DNA of 64,000 nt from Algoriphagus vanfongensis DSM 17529 (GTDB lineage: Bacteria > Bacteroidota > Bacteroidia > Cytophagales > Cyclobacteriaceae), in the NCBI RefSeq assembly GCF_000429465.1, contig NZ_AUBX01000015.1, forward strand, positions 406,957 through 470,956. Reading direction: 5' to 3'. The notes under the pieces were generated by a model. It searched no databases. It was given only the letters and a program-made list of their open reading frames with translations, and had not been told where the DNA came from. A program made the translations under genes and the position numbers. Shown here piece by piece: positions 16,701 through 25,932 of the stretch (position 1 is its first letter; the number at the start of each line of letters is the position of its first letter).

Positions 16701-19700
16701 ATGAAGAAAGTTTTACTGGGTTTTGTGTTAACACTTCTGGTCTCTGCATCAGTATTGGCACAAAGCAAAACGATCACCGGTAGGGTGACTTCACCTGATG
16801 AGCCAGAAGGCCTGATTGGGGTGAATGTTCTGGTGAAAGGAACTACAATTGGGGTAGTGACCGATTTGGACGGTAACTATTCACTTTCAGTTCCTGAAAA
16901 TGCAACGACGCTTGTATTTAGCTACATCGGCTATTCAAGTGTGGAAGAGGTGATTGGTAACAGATCCGTTATCAATATATCTATGGAGCTTGACTCTCAA
17001 AATTTGGATGAAGTGATTGTGACAGCCTATGGTACTGCAGACAAAGGAAACTTTACAGGTTCTGCTGTTGCCTTGAAAGGTGATCAAATCGCAAACAGAC
17101 CGATCAACAACGTAGTTAATGCTATCGAAGGACAATCTCCTGGTGTCATCACTACTTCAGCATCTGGTCAGCCAGGATCCACTCCGGACATCCGAATTCG
17201 TGGTATTGGTTCTGTAAACTCCTCTAGTGATCCACTATATGTGGTCGATGGAGTTCCTTATGATGCAGCTATTTCTAACTTGAATCCAGATGACATCGAG
17301 GATATGACTATCTTGAAAGATGCTGCATCTGCTGCCTTGTATGGGTCTAGAGCCGCAAATGGTGTGGTAATGATTACCACCAAAAAAGGAAAGAAGAACA
17401 AGTCTAACTTCAACTTTAGAGTTCAGACTGGTACTGCTTCCAGGGCTCTTCCAGAATATGATCGCGTAAACGCTGCTCAATACTATCCATTGGTGTGGGA
17501 ATCGTTGAGAAATTCTCAACTAGGCTCTGGAGCTACTCAAGCTGAAGCTGCAGCCTATGCATCTTCAAACTTGATTGACAATGTATTGGGATACAATGTA
17601 TATGACCTTCCAAATGATCAGGTTGTAGGTGCTGACGGTACCTTGAACCCGAATGCAGTCAATAATTTTACTGATTTGGATTGGTTCGACTACGTAGCAG
17701 ACAAAGGAGGTCGTCAAGAATACAACATGACCTACTCTGGCGGTACTGAGAATACAGATTTCTATACTTCAGTAGGCTATTTGGACGAGAAAGGTTTCGT
17801 AGTAAATTCTGATTTCCAAAGATGGACTGGTCGATTGAATGTCAATACCAATCCAGTGAAATGGTTTAAGACTGGTGTCAACCTTTCTGCTACCATGAGT
17901 GAAGGTAACAATGCTAGAACTGGCGGAAGTACTTCTTATGTAAACCCAATGTTCTTTGCTAGAAGCATGGGACCTATCTATCCTGTATATGCTCAAAACA
18001 ATATGACAGGTGGATATATCTTGGATGAGTTTGGTGGTAAAATCTTCGATACAGGGGATTTGATTAACTATGGTTTGCCAAGAAGAGGTACTGGAGGTTC
18101 TCCGGGACGTCATGCTTATCAGGAAGCTTTGTTGAACGTAGACAGAGTGGACAGAGATGTGATTTCTGCGAGAGCTTACGCTGAGGTGACATTCTTGCAG
18201 CACTTTGCTTTGAGAACTAACATCTCCACGGATGTGACTTCTCTTTTGGATATTGGGTATGACAACCCGATCGTAGGTGATGGAGCTCCTGCTGGCCGTA
18301 CCAACCGTACTAATGCAAGAACAAACTCAATGACATTCAACCAATTATTGACTTATACAAATACTTTCAATGAGAAGCACTTTGTTGAAGTTTTGGTAGG
18401 TCATGAGAATTACGACTACAAATACAACTACCAATATTTGGCGAAGCAAGATCAGATCTTGGATGGTAATATCGAGCCAGACAACTTTGTGACGATCAGT
18501 TCTGCCAATGGACGAGTAGACAGACATAGAATTGAGTCTTACTTGAGTAGAGTAAATTATGTATTTGATGACAAATACTCTATCTCTGGATCTTTCAGAA
18601 CTGACGGTTCTTCTAAATTCTACAGAGATGTAAGATGGGGAAGCTTCTTCTCTATCGGTGGTGCTTGGAATATTGACAAAGAAAACTTCTTCGATTCTCA
18701 ATTCTTCGATATGTTGAAATTGAGAGCTTCTTATGGTGAAGTAGGTAACGATGCGATTGGAGGATACTATCCTTGGCAAGCACTTTATGATCTCGGATAC
18801 AACAATGCTTCTGAGCCAGGAATCCTTCAAGCATCTTTGGCTGCTGAAGACTTGCTTTGGGAATCCAATAATACCTTTGATCTAGGGTTGGACTTTGCTT
18901 TCGCAAGAAGGTTTACAGGTACTTTGGAATACTTCCAGAGAGAATCTCAAAACTTGTTGTTTGAAGTTCCATTGTCTTTGACTACTGGTCTTTCTGACAG
19001 ATTGCAAAACATCGGTACTTTAGCAAACTCAGGGATTGAATTCAGCATCCAAGGTGATATTATCAAATCTGGTGATTTCAAGTGGTCTGCAAACTTCAAC
19101 ATCTCTACATTCAAAAACGAATTCAAAGAGCTTCCATTCGATGAGCAAATCAACGGTACTAAGAAATTGGTAGTAGGAAGATCTATCTATGACTACTGGT
19201 TGAGAGACTGGTATGGTGTAGATCCAGAAACTGGTGAAGGTCTTTATAGAGCTGAAACTTACAGCGAAGATGATGTAAATACCAAAATCATCGGTCAGGA
19301 TACTGTAACTACTCAGCAGAACAACGCAAAATATCACTTTGCAGGTTCTTCTATTCCTGACTTCTTTGGTGGTTTGGCTAATACTTTCTCTTACAAAGGC
19401 TTGACTTTGAATGTATTGCTTTCCTACTCAGTAGGTGGACAAGTGTATGACGGAGTATATGCATCTTTGATGAATGCAGATCCTGACGGAAATGCACTAC
19501 ATGTAGATGCTATGAACAGATGGACTACTCCTGGTCAGATCACAGACGTACCAAAAATGGACGTGACTGGATCAGCTCAGACTAATGCTTCTTCAGACAG
19601 ATGGTTGATTGACGGGTCATATTTGAACTTCAGGTCAGTTAACCTAAGCTATACTTTGCCTAAGACTTTGTTGGAAAGAATCAGTGTGGCAGGTGCTACA

Positions 19701-19838
19701 GTTTATGTAGCGGGTGAAAACCTAGGCTGGATTTCAGCTAGAAAAGGAATGTATGTGTCTGGTACTTTCAATGGTACTACTTCTAACACCTACACTCCGG
19801 CTAGAACCTTTACGGTTGGTCTAAATGTCAACCTTTAA
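16701..19838 (+). CDS. SusC/RagA-family TonB-dependent outer-membrane transporter
   Basis: The 1045-aa protein has a signal peptide (VLLGFVLTLLVSASVLAQ) and a carboxypeptidase-regulatory-like N-terminal extension (about 22-110, ITGRVTSPDEPEGLIGVNVLVKGTT). The SusC plug follows, with LDEVIVTAYGTADKGNFTGS, then RIRGIGSVNSSSDPLYVVDGVPYD and a VMITTKKGKK element ending the plug. A long beta-barrel ends in TFTVGLNVNL with a C-terminal aromatic/hydrophobic strand. SusC proteins form the channel of glycan or peptide import complexes powered by TonB. Codons are unusually uniform (GCT, GGT, TCT, AAC), suggesting high expression. The susD-like gene follows after 12 bases. No glycosidase, ECF/anti-sigma pair or hybrid sensor is adjacent, so the substrate is unknown. 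Confidence 0.95.
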   Translation: MKKVLLGFVLTLLVSASVLAQSKTITGRVTSPDEPEGLIGVNVLVKGTTIGVVTDLDGNYSLSVPENATTLVFSYIGYSSVEEVIGNRSVINISMELDSQNLDEVIVTAYGTADKGNFTGSAVALKGDQIANRPINNVVNAIEGQSPGVITTSASGQPGSTPDIRIRGIGSVNSSSDPLYVVDGVPYDAAISNLNPDDIEDMTILKDAASAALYGSRAANGVVMITTKKGKKNKSNFNFRVQTGTASRALPEYDRVNAAQYYPLVWESLRNSQLGSGATQAEAAAYASSNLIDNVLGYNVYDLPNDQVVGADGTLNPNAVNNFTDLDWFDYVADKGGRQEYNMTYSGGTENTDFYTSVGYLDEKGFVVNSDFQRWTGRLNVNTNPVKWFKTGVNLSATMSEGNNARTGGSTSYVNPMFFARSMGPIYPVYAQNNMTGGYILDEFGGKIFDTGDLINYGLPRRGTGGSPGRHAYQEALLNVDRVDRDVISARAYAEVTFLQHFALRTNISTDVTSLLDIGYDNPIVGDGAPAGRTNRTNARTNSMTFNQLLTYTNTFNEKHFVEVLVGHENYDYKYNYQYLAKQDQILDGNIEPDNFVTISSANGRVDRHRIESYLSRVNYVFDDKYSISGSFRTDGSSKFYRDVRWGSFFSIGGAWNIDKENFFDSQFFDMLKLRASYGEVGNDAIGGYYPWQALYDLGYNNASEPGILQASLAAEDLLWESNNTFDLGLDFAFARRFTGTLEYFQRESQNLLFEVPLSLTTGLSDRLQNIGTLANSGIEFSIQGDIIKSGDFKWSANFNISTFKNEFKELPFDEQINGTKKLVVGRSIYDYWLRDWYGVDPETGEGLYRAETYSEDDVNTKIIGQDTVTTQQNNAKYHFAGSSIPDFFGGLANTFSYKGLTLNVLLSYSVGGQVYDGVYASLMNADPDGNALHVDAMNRWTTPGQITDVPKMDVTGSAQTNASSDRWLIDGSYLNFRSVNLSYTLPKTLLERISVAGATVYVAGENLGWISARKGMYVSGTFNGTTSNTYTPARTFTVGLNVNL

Positions 19839-19850
19839 TCTTTGACTAAC

Positions 19851-21344
19851 ATGAAGAAAATATTTAAACCAATAGCTGCGCTCGCATTAGCCTTTTCTAC
19901 ATTTGGCTGTGCAGACGATTATTTGGATACAGTGCCTACAGATGCAGTTTCCTCAGAATCTGTATTTACCACTACCCAAAATGCAATGACCGCATTGAAT
20001 GGGATTCACAGATCTCTTTTGCTTCGCTATGACTCCCAAGGTCAGGCTGGTGAAGGTGCCGTGATGATCATGAGAGAGGTATTGGCAGACGATGTCGTCA
20101 TGACTACCACTGGTAACGGATGGTATGTCTCCATCAGCAGATGGCAAAACCATATCTTGGAGACGAGTGGTGATGTACGCTTTGTCTGGAGATTTTATTA
20201 CAAAATCATCGGTAACGCTAACTTGATCATTGCTAATATTGATGAAGCGGATGGCCCACAAGAAGAAAAAGATGAGATCAAAGGCCAGGCTTTGGCTTAT
20301 AGAGCTTGGGCTCATTTCAACTTGGTACAGTTGTTTGCAGATCGTTATGACTTTGCAGGTGGTAATTCCCAACTGGGAGTGCCAGTAGTGACTGAGCCTA
20401 TCACTGAAGGTGGAGCTAGAAATACTGTAGAGGAAGTTTACACTCAAGTAAATGCTGATTTGGATGCTGCTATCGCCTTGCTAGACGAAAGCAGAAACTT
20501 CAAGTCTCATTTGAATATCAACGTAGTGAATGGCATTAAAGCTAGAGTATTGCTTACCCAAGGTAAATATGCTGAGGCGGCAACTTTTGCAAATGATGCT
20601 AGAGAAGGATATTCTTTGATGTCTGAAGCTGACCTATACGGTGGATTCAACAGCTACGATAATGCTGAGTGGATCTGGGGCTCTCATCAGGTGGATGATC
20701 AGCAGACCTACTTTGCATCTTATTTTGCTTATATGTCTTTGAACTTCTCTTCTACCAACATTAGAAACAATCCTAAAGCAATCAATAGCTCGCTTTATGA
20801 CATGATTTCTGATTCTGATTATAGAAAAGGCCTTTGGGACCCTAATGCTTCTGATCCAGAGTTGAGAGACCCATACATCGACGAGATGACACTTTCTACT
20901 TTTGCAAAAATCGACTACATGAACCGCAAGTTTATTGCGCAAGGCAATGCGTCTTCTGTAGGTGATGTGCCTTACATGAGAGCTGCTGAAATGTATCTTT
21001 TGGAAGCAGAAGCACTAGCTAGATCCGGTCAAGACGGAGCAGCAGCTACTCTTTTGACAGAGTTTATGGCTGAGCGTGATCCGGAATATACTGCTTCTGG
21101 AAACACTGGTGCTGCTTTGATCGAAGAGATCATGGTTCAAAGAAGAATCGAATTGTGGGGTGAAGGTTTCAGATTCTATGATTTGAAGCGTTTGAACCTA
21201 CCATTGGATAGAACTGGTGCAAACCACGTAGCTTCTGTCATCAACAATAAATTCGAAGAGCCTGCTGGTTCCAATTTGTGGACTTGGCAGATTCCAATCG
21301 ATGAGTTGAATGCCAACGAAAATATGGTTCAAAATCCATCTTAA
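19851..21344 (+). CDS. SusD/RagB-family surface lipoprotein
   Basis: The 497-aa protein has a lipoprotein signal with lipobox FSTFGC (Cys at about residue 19), then the SusD family start ADDYLDTVPTDAVSSESVFTT. TPR-like helices include QALAYRAWAHFNLVQLFADRY, and the conserved C-terminal block EEIMVQRRIELWGEGFRFYDLKRLN is present. SusD forms the lid over SusC and captures substrate at the cell surface. The ATG at 19851 is chosen; a TTG three codons upstream is in frame but would add residues before the signal peptide. It shares the susC promoter and its biased codon use, and ends at a strong terminator. Confidence 0.95.
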   Translation: MKKIFKPIAALALAFSTFGCADDYLDTVPTDAVSSESVFTTTQNAMTALNGIHRSLLLRYDSQGQAGEGAVMIMREVLADDVVMTTTGNGWYVSISRWQNHILETSGDVRFVWRFYYKIIGNANLIIANIDEADGPQEEKDEIKGQALAYRAWAHFNLVQLFADRYDFAGGNSQLGVPVVTEPITEGGARNTVEEVYTQVNADLDAAIALLDESRNFKSHLNINVVNGIKARVLLTQGKYAEAATFANDAREGYSLMSEADLYGGFNSYDNAEWIWGSHQVDDQQTYFASYFAYMSLNFSSTNIRNNPKAINSSLYDMISDSDYRKGLWDPNASDPELRDPYIDEMTLSTFAKIDYMNRKFIAQGNASSVGDVPYMRAAEMYLLEAEALARSGQDGAAATLLTEFMAERDPEYTASGNTGAALIEEIMVQRRIELWGEGFRFYDLKRLNLPLDRTGANHVASVINNKFEEPAGSNLWTWQIPIDELNANENMVQNPS

Positions 21345-21365
21345 GGTTTTGGATTGATGTAAATA

Positions 21366-21395
21366 GAAAGTCCGGCTCATTTGAGTCGGACTTTC
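21366..21395 (+). terminator. Intrinsic terminator of susCD operon
   Basis: GAAAGTCCGgCTC (21366-21378) pairs with GAGtCGGACTTTC (21383-21395) around a 4-base ATTT loop, with one internal mismatch, followed by TTATTTC. It lies 22 bases after the SusD stop. Confidence 0.85.
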
Positions 21396-21417
21396 TTATT
21401 TCTAGCAAGTTGAGATC

Positions 21418-21915
21418 TTATCTCGAAAAGCTCAACGAATCTTTTTCCTTCCCTCTGCCAAGCAGCATACTTCTGGGGCTTCGGCTGTCTTTGTAGATGT
21501 GGATGATATTTTGTTGAGAGGAAAACTCATTTGTCAAAATGCGATTGGTCACCTGAATTTTACTTTTCCACTCAGCTGGTTTTGATTCCAAGTAGAACCA
21601 AGCAGCATCCTCCTCGATTTCGTAGCCCAATAGCGTCAAGGAGATTTCCTTCTCATCGAGTTTGATCTCAAAGTGGGAAAGAAGGTAGTCTGTGATTTGT
21701 TGGGTCAATTTTTCAGAATCAGTAGGGTTGAGAAAGTCGATCTTTTCATCATAGTATTCTCTCAGCCCCACTTCCAAATCATCCCAAAAGATTTTCTGGG
21801 CAATCTCTAGCCTCTGGCTATCAGGGTTTTGCCGGATCTCTGTGAGGGAGATATAAAATGGGTGCATCCATACCATCCATCCCAGAGATATCATAGAGAT
21901 GTAAAACTGTTGCAT
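21418..21915 (-). CDS. DUF6702 family protein
   Basis: The 165-aa protein starts with a short hydrophobic export signal and a conserved HPFYISLTEIRQNPDSQRLEIAQKIFWDDLE segment that is diagnostic of DUF6702. These are periplasmic proteins with an HPFY motif, typically found beside HupE/UreJ-like and M1 peptidase genes as here. The function is unknown. The C-terminal half is mixed strand/helix (ISLTLLGYEIEEDAAWFYLES) and ends in a Ser/Arg-rich tail. It is divergent from the HupE/UreJ-like gene, with 83 bases between starts. Confidence 0.82.
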   Translation of the reverse strand: MQQFYISMISLGWMVWMHPFYISLTEIRQNPDSQRLEIAQKIFWDDLEVGLREYYDEKIDFLNPTDSEKLTQQITDYLLSHFEIKLDEKEISLTLLGYEIEEDAAWFYLESKPAEWKSKIQVTNRILTNEFSSQQNIIHIYKDSRSPRSMLLGRGKEKDSLSFSR

Positions 21916-21998
21916 TTGGTGTGCTTTGCGTGTTTATTGTGAGTATTATCCAGTATTATTGCGGCTAATTTACTTCAATTGAGGTATTTTCTTAGATT

Positions 21999-22580
21999 AT
22001 GAATTCATTCGAACTTTATTTCCGCCTAGGGCTTCAACATATTCTGGATATCAATGGATACGACCACATTCTCTTTGTGTTGGCGCTCTGTGCGGTCTAT
22101 ATTCCCAGAGACTGGAGGAAAATCATCATATTAGTCACTGCTTTTACGATAGGGCATTCCCTTACTTTGGCCTTGGCTACCTTCAAAGTAGTGGAGATCA
22201 GGTCTGATATTATCGAATTCCTGATACCTGTCACTATCGCGATTACCGCATTTGTGACGATACTCAAGCCGAGACCTTCCTCTGGTAAAAATGTACAGAT
22301 GAATTATCTACTCGCCTTGTTTTTTGGATTGATCCATGGATTGGGTTTTTCCAATTACCTGAGAGAATTACTGGGAAAAGAAGCCATCATTTGGAAGCCT
22401 CTGTTGGCTTTTAATTTGGGCTTGGAAGCGGGACAGCTAGTCATCGTGGGAGTCTTTCTCTTGATGACCTCCGTACTGGTGGGGATCGCAGGAGTCAATA
22501 GAAAGGAATGGACCTTGGTGGTAGCTTCCATGGTACTGGGAGTTTCCTTGATGTTGATGTTAGAAACGAAATTTTGGTAA
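21999..22580 (+). CDS. HupE/UreJ family membrane protein
   Basis: The 193-aa protein has six predicted membrane helices. It carries the family motifs GLQHILDINGYDHILFVLAL at the start, AFTIGHSLTLALAT, and GLIHGLGFSNYLRE, with conserved His residues in three helices that may bind a metal. HupE and UreJ were linked to nickel entry for hydrogenase and urease. In Bacteroidota the DUF6702-HupE/UreJ-M1 neighbourhood is common without those enzymes, so the transported ion is not known. The ATG at 21999 follows directly after the divergent gap. Confidence 0.87.
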   Translation: MNSFELYFRLGLQHILDINGYDHILFVLALCAVYIPRDWRKIIILVTAFTIGHSLTLALATFKVVEIRSDIIEFLIPVTIAITAFVTILKPRPSSGKNVQMNYLLALFFGLIHGLGFSNYLRELLGKEAIIWKPLLAFNLGLEAGQLVIVGVFLLMTSVLVGIAGVNRKEWTLVVASMVLGVSLMLMLETKFW

Positions 22581-22690
22581 GCTATCCTTACTCAAATAAG
22601 TAATCAGGTTCTCTTTGAGAATAGGCGCCCTAAGCCTTAAGTCAAAGGAACCTACAGAAGTGAAAGTTTTAATTATAAATTAATCACCCT

Positions 22691-25024
22691 ATGAAAAAGA
22701 CAGGACTAGCCTTTTTGCTTTTAGCCTTGTTTTCCAGCCAATCATTTGGTCAAGCGCAAAGATCAGAGCAAAACCATGCTGAGCGATTTGAGCAGCTTGG
22801 CCCGATGCTTCGTACTCCCAATGTCTATCGGACTGCTTCCGGAGCACCGGGACATATGTATTGGCAGCAGCAGGCCAATTATAAGATCGAAGTAGAGCTC
22901 GACGACACGAATCAATCCATCCAAGGAAAGGAAACGGTCTCCTATATCAACAATTCACCTGATCAATTGACTTATCTGTGGGTTCAGTTAGAAGAAAATC
23001 AAAGAGGTGCTGAATCCATGTCGCCTAAAGTGGCAGAAAGTACGGTTGATTCTCGGATGACTTTGCGCAGCTTGGAAGGGATTCTTTGGGAGAATGAAGA
23101 ATTTGGCTACAAGGTGTTGAATGTCAAAGATACAGAAGGAAATGCTATCCCCGTGGCTGTCAACAATACCATGATGCGGATCGATTTGCCCCAGCCTTTG
23201 AAGGCAGGTGAGACGTTTACTTTCTCAGTGGATTGGTCTTTTAATATTACAGACCGTGTGGGGTATATCGGTGGACGCCCTGGTTATGAGTATTTTCCAG
23301 AAGATGGAAACTACCTCTATACCATGGCTGAATGGTTCCCAAGAATGGCTGTTTATTCCGATTTCGAAGGCTGGCAAAACAAACAGTTTCTCGGTAGAGG
23401 TGAATTTGCTTTGACCTTTGGAGACTATGAAGTACACATCACGGTGCCAGCGGATCATATGGTGGGAGCGACAGGAGTCTTGCAAAATCCAGAAGAGGTT
23501 CTTTCTTCCACAGAAATGGATCGCTGGAATCAGGCGAAGCAAACCTATGACAATCCAGTTGTCATTCGTACTCAGGTAGAGGCAGAGAAACTGGAGAAAA
23601 GTAAGTCAAAAGACAAAAAAACATGGGTTTTTAAGGCTGAAAACGTAAGGGACTTTGCCTGGACCTCTTCCAGAAAATTCATCTGGGATGCGATGGCGGT
23701 GAAGCAAGCCGGAAAGGACGTCATGGCCATGTCTTACTACGCCAAAGAAGCGAATCCGCTTTGGGGACAATATTCTACCCGAGTGGTAGCTCACACGATT
23801 AAGTCTTATTCTGCACATACTTTTGACTATCCCTATCCAACAGCGATCTCTGTGGAGGCAAGCAATGGGATGGAATACCCGATGATTTGCTTCAACTATG
23901 GTCGCCCAGATAAGGATGGCACCTACTCTGAAGCGATCAAAAACGGAATGATCTCCGTGATTATTCACGAAGTAGGCCACAACTTCTTCCCGATGATTGT
24001 CAATTCTGACGAAAGACAGTGGACATGGATGGACGAAGGCTTGAATACCTTTATGCAGTTTATGGCGGAGCAAGAGTGGGACAGAAACTATCCTTCCCGA
24101 CGAGGTCCTGCGCATAAGATTGTTCCTTACATGAGAAGTGAAAAGAGCACCTTGGAGCCTATCATGACCAATTCTGAAAACATCATTCAGTTTGGACCAA
24201 ATGCATATGCCAAGCCTGCGACTGCTTTGAATATCCTTCGTGAGACGGTAATGGGACGAGAGCTGTTTGATTTCGCTTTCAAGGAGTATGCAAGAAGATG
24301 GATGTTTAAGCATCCGACTCCGGACGATTTGTTCAGAACTTTAGAAGATGCCTCTGCGGTTGACTTGGATTGGTTTTGGAGAGGTTGGTTTTATGGTACC
24401 GAGCCAGTGGATATCGCCATCAATGATGTGAAGTGGTTCAAATTGGACAATAGAACTCCGGCTGAGAAGAAAGCTGCTGAGCAAGCCGAATTTGACTTGG
24501 AAGAATCCTATGTCTCCAAAACCTACAACAAGGAAGCTGTAGCAGAGACTGTATTGGAAAAGGATGCGGCAACCCGAGATTTCTACACGACTTACAATCC
24601 TTTCACCGTCACTCCAGAAGATGAGGATGAATACAAAAAATACATGGCCAGCCTTTCTGACAAAGAGAAAGCTTTGTTGAACTCAGATATGAATTTCTAC
24701 GAAATCACTTTTGAGAATGTGGGTGGATTGGTGATGCCATTGATCATCGAGTTTCAGTATGCGGATGGAAGCTCGGAGATTGAGCGAATCCCAGCCGAGA
24801 TCTGGAGACACAATGAAACTCAGGTGACCAAGATTTTCCCTAAGAAAAAAGAGGTGGTTAGCTTTGTTTTGGATCCACTGCGAGAGACTGCGGATATCGA
24901 TGAGTCCAGCAACTACTGGCCGAGACAATATCAGCCAACTCGCTTTGAATTGTATAAAAATAACATGGGCGCAAGAGGAGCTTCTATGGGCTCTAATCCG
25001 ATGAAAAAGGCGCAAAAGAAGTAA
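22691..25024 (+). CDS. M1-family zinc aminopeptidase, secreted
   Basis: The 777-aa protein has a signal peptide (TGLAFLLLALFSSQSFGQ), an N-terminal beta-sandwich typical of M1 enzymes, and a gluzincin catalytic centre. The zinc site is HEVGH at residues 426-430 with the third ligand Glu449 in WMDEGLNTF. The substrate-anchoring GAMEN motif is altered to GMEY (about 393-396), with the catalytic glutamates kept. The C-terminus has an unusual long Asp/Glu- and Lys-rich region (DEDEYKKYMASLSDKEKA) and a basic tail. M1 peptidases remove N-terminal residues from peptides; this one is probably periplasmic or surface-located. It lies 110 bases after the HupE/UreJ-like gene and ends at a terminator. 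Confidence 0.92.
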   Translation: MKKTGLAFLLLALFSSQSFGQAQRSEQNHAERFEQLGPMLRTPNVYRTASGAPGHMYWQQQANYKIEVELDDTNQSIQGKETVSYINNSPDQLTYLWVQLEENQRGAESMSPKVAESTVDSRMTLRSLEGILWENEEFGYKVLNVKDTEGNAIPVAVNNTMMRIDLPQPLKAGETFTFSVDWSFNITDRVGYIGGRPGYEYFPEDGNYLYTMAEWFPRMAVYSDFEGWQNKQFLGRGEFALTFGDYEVHITVPADHMVGATGVLQNPEEVLSSTEMDRWNQAKQTYDNPVVIRTQVEAEKLEKSKSKDKKTWVFKAENVRDFAWTSSRKFIWDAMAVKQAGKDVMAMSYYAKEANPLWGQYSTRVVAHTIKSYSAHTFDYPYPTAISVEASNGMEYPMICFNYGRPDKDGTYSEAIKNGMISVIIHEVGHNFFPMIVNSDERQWTWMDEGLNTFMQFMAEQEWDRNYPSRRGPAHKIVPYMRSEKSTLEPIMTNSENIIQFGPNAYAKPATALNILRETVMGRELFDFAFKEYARRWMFKHPTPDDLFRTLEDASAVDLDWFWRGWFYGTEPVDIAINDVKWFKLDNRTPAEKKAAEQAEFDLEESYVSKTYNKEAVAETVLEKDAATRDFYTTYNPFTVTPEDEDEYKKYMASLSDKEKALLNSDMNFYEITFENVGGLVMPLIIEFQYADGSSEIERIPAEIWRHNETQVTKIFPKKKEVVSFVLDPLRETADIDESSNYWPRQYQPTRFELYKNNMGARGASMGSNPMKKAQKK

Positions 25025-25042
25025 CCTTAGATTTTATAATCT

Positions 25043-25079
25043 CAAGGCCCTCCATGGATTTTATCTGTGGGGGGCTTTG
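25043..25079 (+). terminator. Intrinsic terminator after M1 peptidase
   Basis: CAAGGCCCTCCATG pairs with TGTGGGGGGCTTTG through G-T wobbles and is followed by TTTTTTAC. It lies 18 bases after the M1 stop codon. Confidence 0.7.
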
Positions 25080-25170
25080 TTTTTTACTTTTGACAAAAAG
25101 GATGGCGGCTCCTTTGCATGATTAGAAGAGTATTCAGGATAATCAATCAACCTTAGACTCTTTAATACCA

Positions 25171-25932
25171 ATGGAAAAGCTTGAGATTAGATTTTTGTTT
25201 TTGATATTATTTCTCACGGTGCCCCACTTAGTCAAATCCCAGTTTCGTGTCACTATGGAGTCTGGAGCCGCATTTTCGCAGTATAATGACGTTCGGGTGC
25301 CAAATGGAGAATCCAGTTCTGGGACACTTTTTTCGTTGCAAGATGATTTCTCACCAAAGCCAAGTGCTTTTTTTAGACTTGAAATGAGCTATCTGATTAA
25401 GGGTAGACATACAGTTGAGCTGACTGCCGCACCCTTGCAGCTTGGGTATGAGGATGCCCAACTTGGGGAAATTGATTTCGCAGGTACGCGATTTAGTGGA
25501 GATGGAATCGATGGAAGTTATCAATTCAATACTTATCGGGCGAGCTATCGCTACCGAGTGACTGACAATGAAAGATGGATTGTGGACCTAGGTGCTACTA
25601 TTTTGGCGCGAGATGCTCGGATTGCATTGAGCCAAGGAGATGTGGAAGCAGAGGATACCGATCTGGGTTTTGTTCCATTGCTTAGCTTTAATGTCAACTA
25701 TCATCCAAATGAGAAGCTTGTGCTTGTACTAAAGGGTGATGCCTTGGTAGGTCCACAAGGTAGGGCAGAGGATGTTTTTGCAGGAACTTATTATCCGATC
25801 GTGAAAGAAGGGCTTCGACTCAAAGCAGGATATCGTCTGATTGAGGGGGGAGCTGATGTGGATCAGGTATATAATTTCGCCTATATCCATTTTGCAAGTG
25901 TTGGGCTGGTCTATGATTTTCCGTTGGACTGA
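25171..25932 (+). CDS. Predicted outer-membrane beta-barrel protein
   Basis: The 253-aa protein has a signal peptide (FLFLILFLTVPHLVKSQ) followed by alternating hydrophobic/polar strands (FFRLEMSYLIKGRHTVELTAAPLQL, SYRYRVTDNERWIVDLGATIL, FVPLLSFNVNYHPNEKLVLVLKGD). It ends FAYIHFASVGLVYDFPLD, a typical barrel-closing strand. No named family is recognised beyond OMP-like. The gene stands alone after the M1 terminator. Its last 22 bases overlap the convergent M20 hydrolase gene, so the two 3' ends are shared. Confidence 0.75.
   Translation: MEKLEIRFLFLILFLTVPHLVKSQFRVTMESGAAFSQYNDVRVPNGESSSGTLFSLQDDFSPKPSAFFRLEMSYLIKGRHTVELTAAPLQLGYEDAQLGEIDFAGTRFSGDGIDGSYQFNTYRASYRYRVTDNERWIVDLGATILARDARIALSQGDVEAEDTDLGFVPLLSFNVNYHPNEKLVLVLKGDALVGPQGRAEDVFAGTYYPIVKEGLRLKAGYRLIEGGADVDQVYNFAYIHFASVGLVYDFPLD

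Noticed and set aside
18345..18830. Long antisense frames under the SusC-like gene (161 aa and others)
   Set aside because: They arise from the uniform codon use of the highly expressed gene on the plus strand. The translated sequences are low-complexity Ser/Ile/Val-rich with no domain resemblance.
23606..24313. 235-aa antisense frame inside the M1 peptidase gene
   Set aside because: Composition is rich in Arg/His/Ser without a recognisable motif, and it is fully covered by a strongly supported sense gene.
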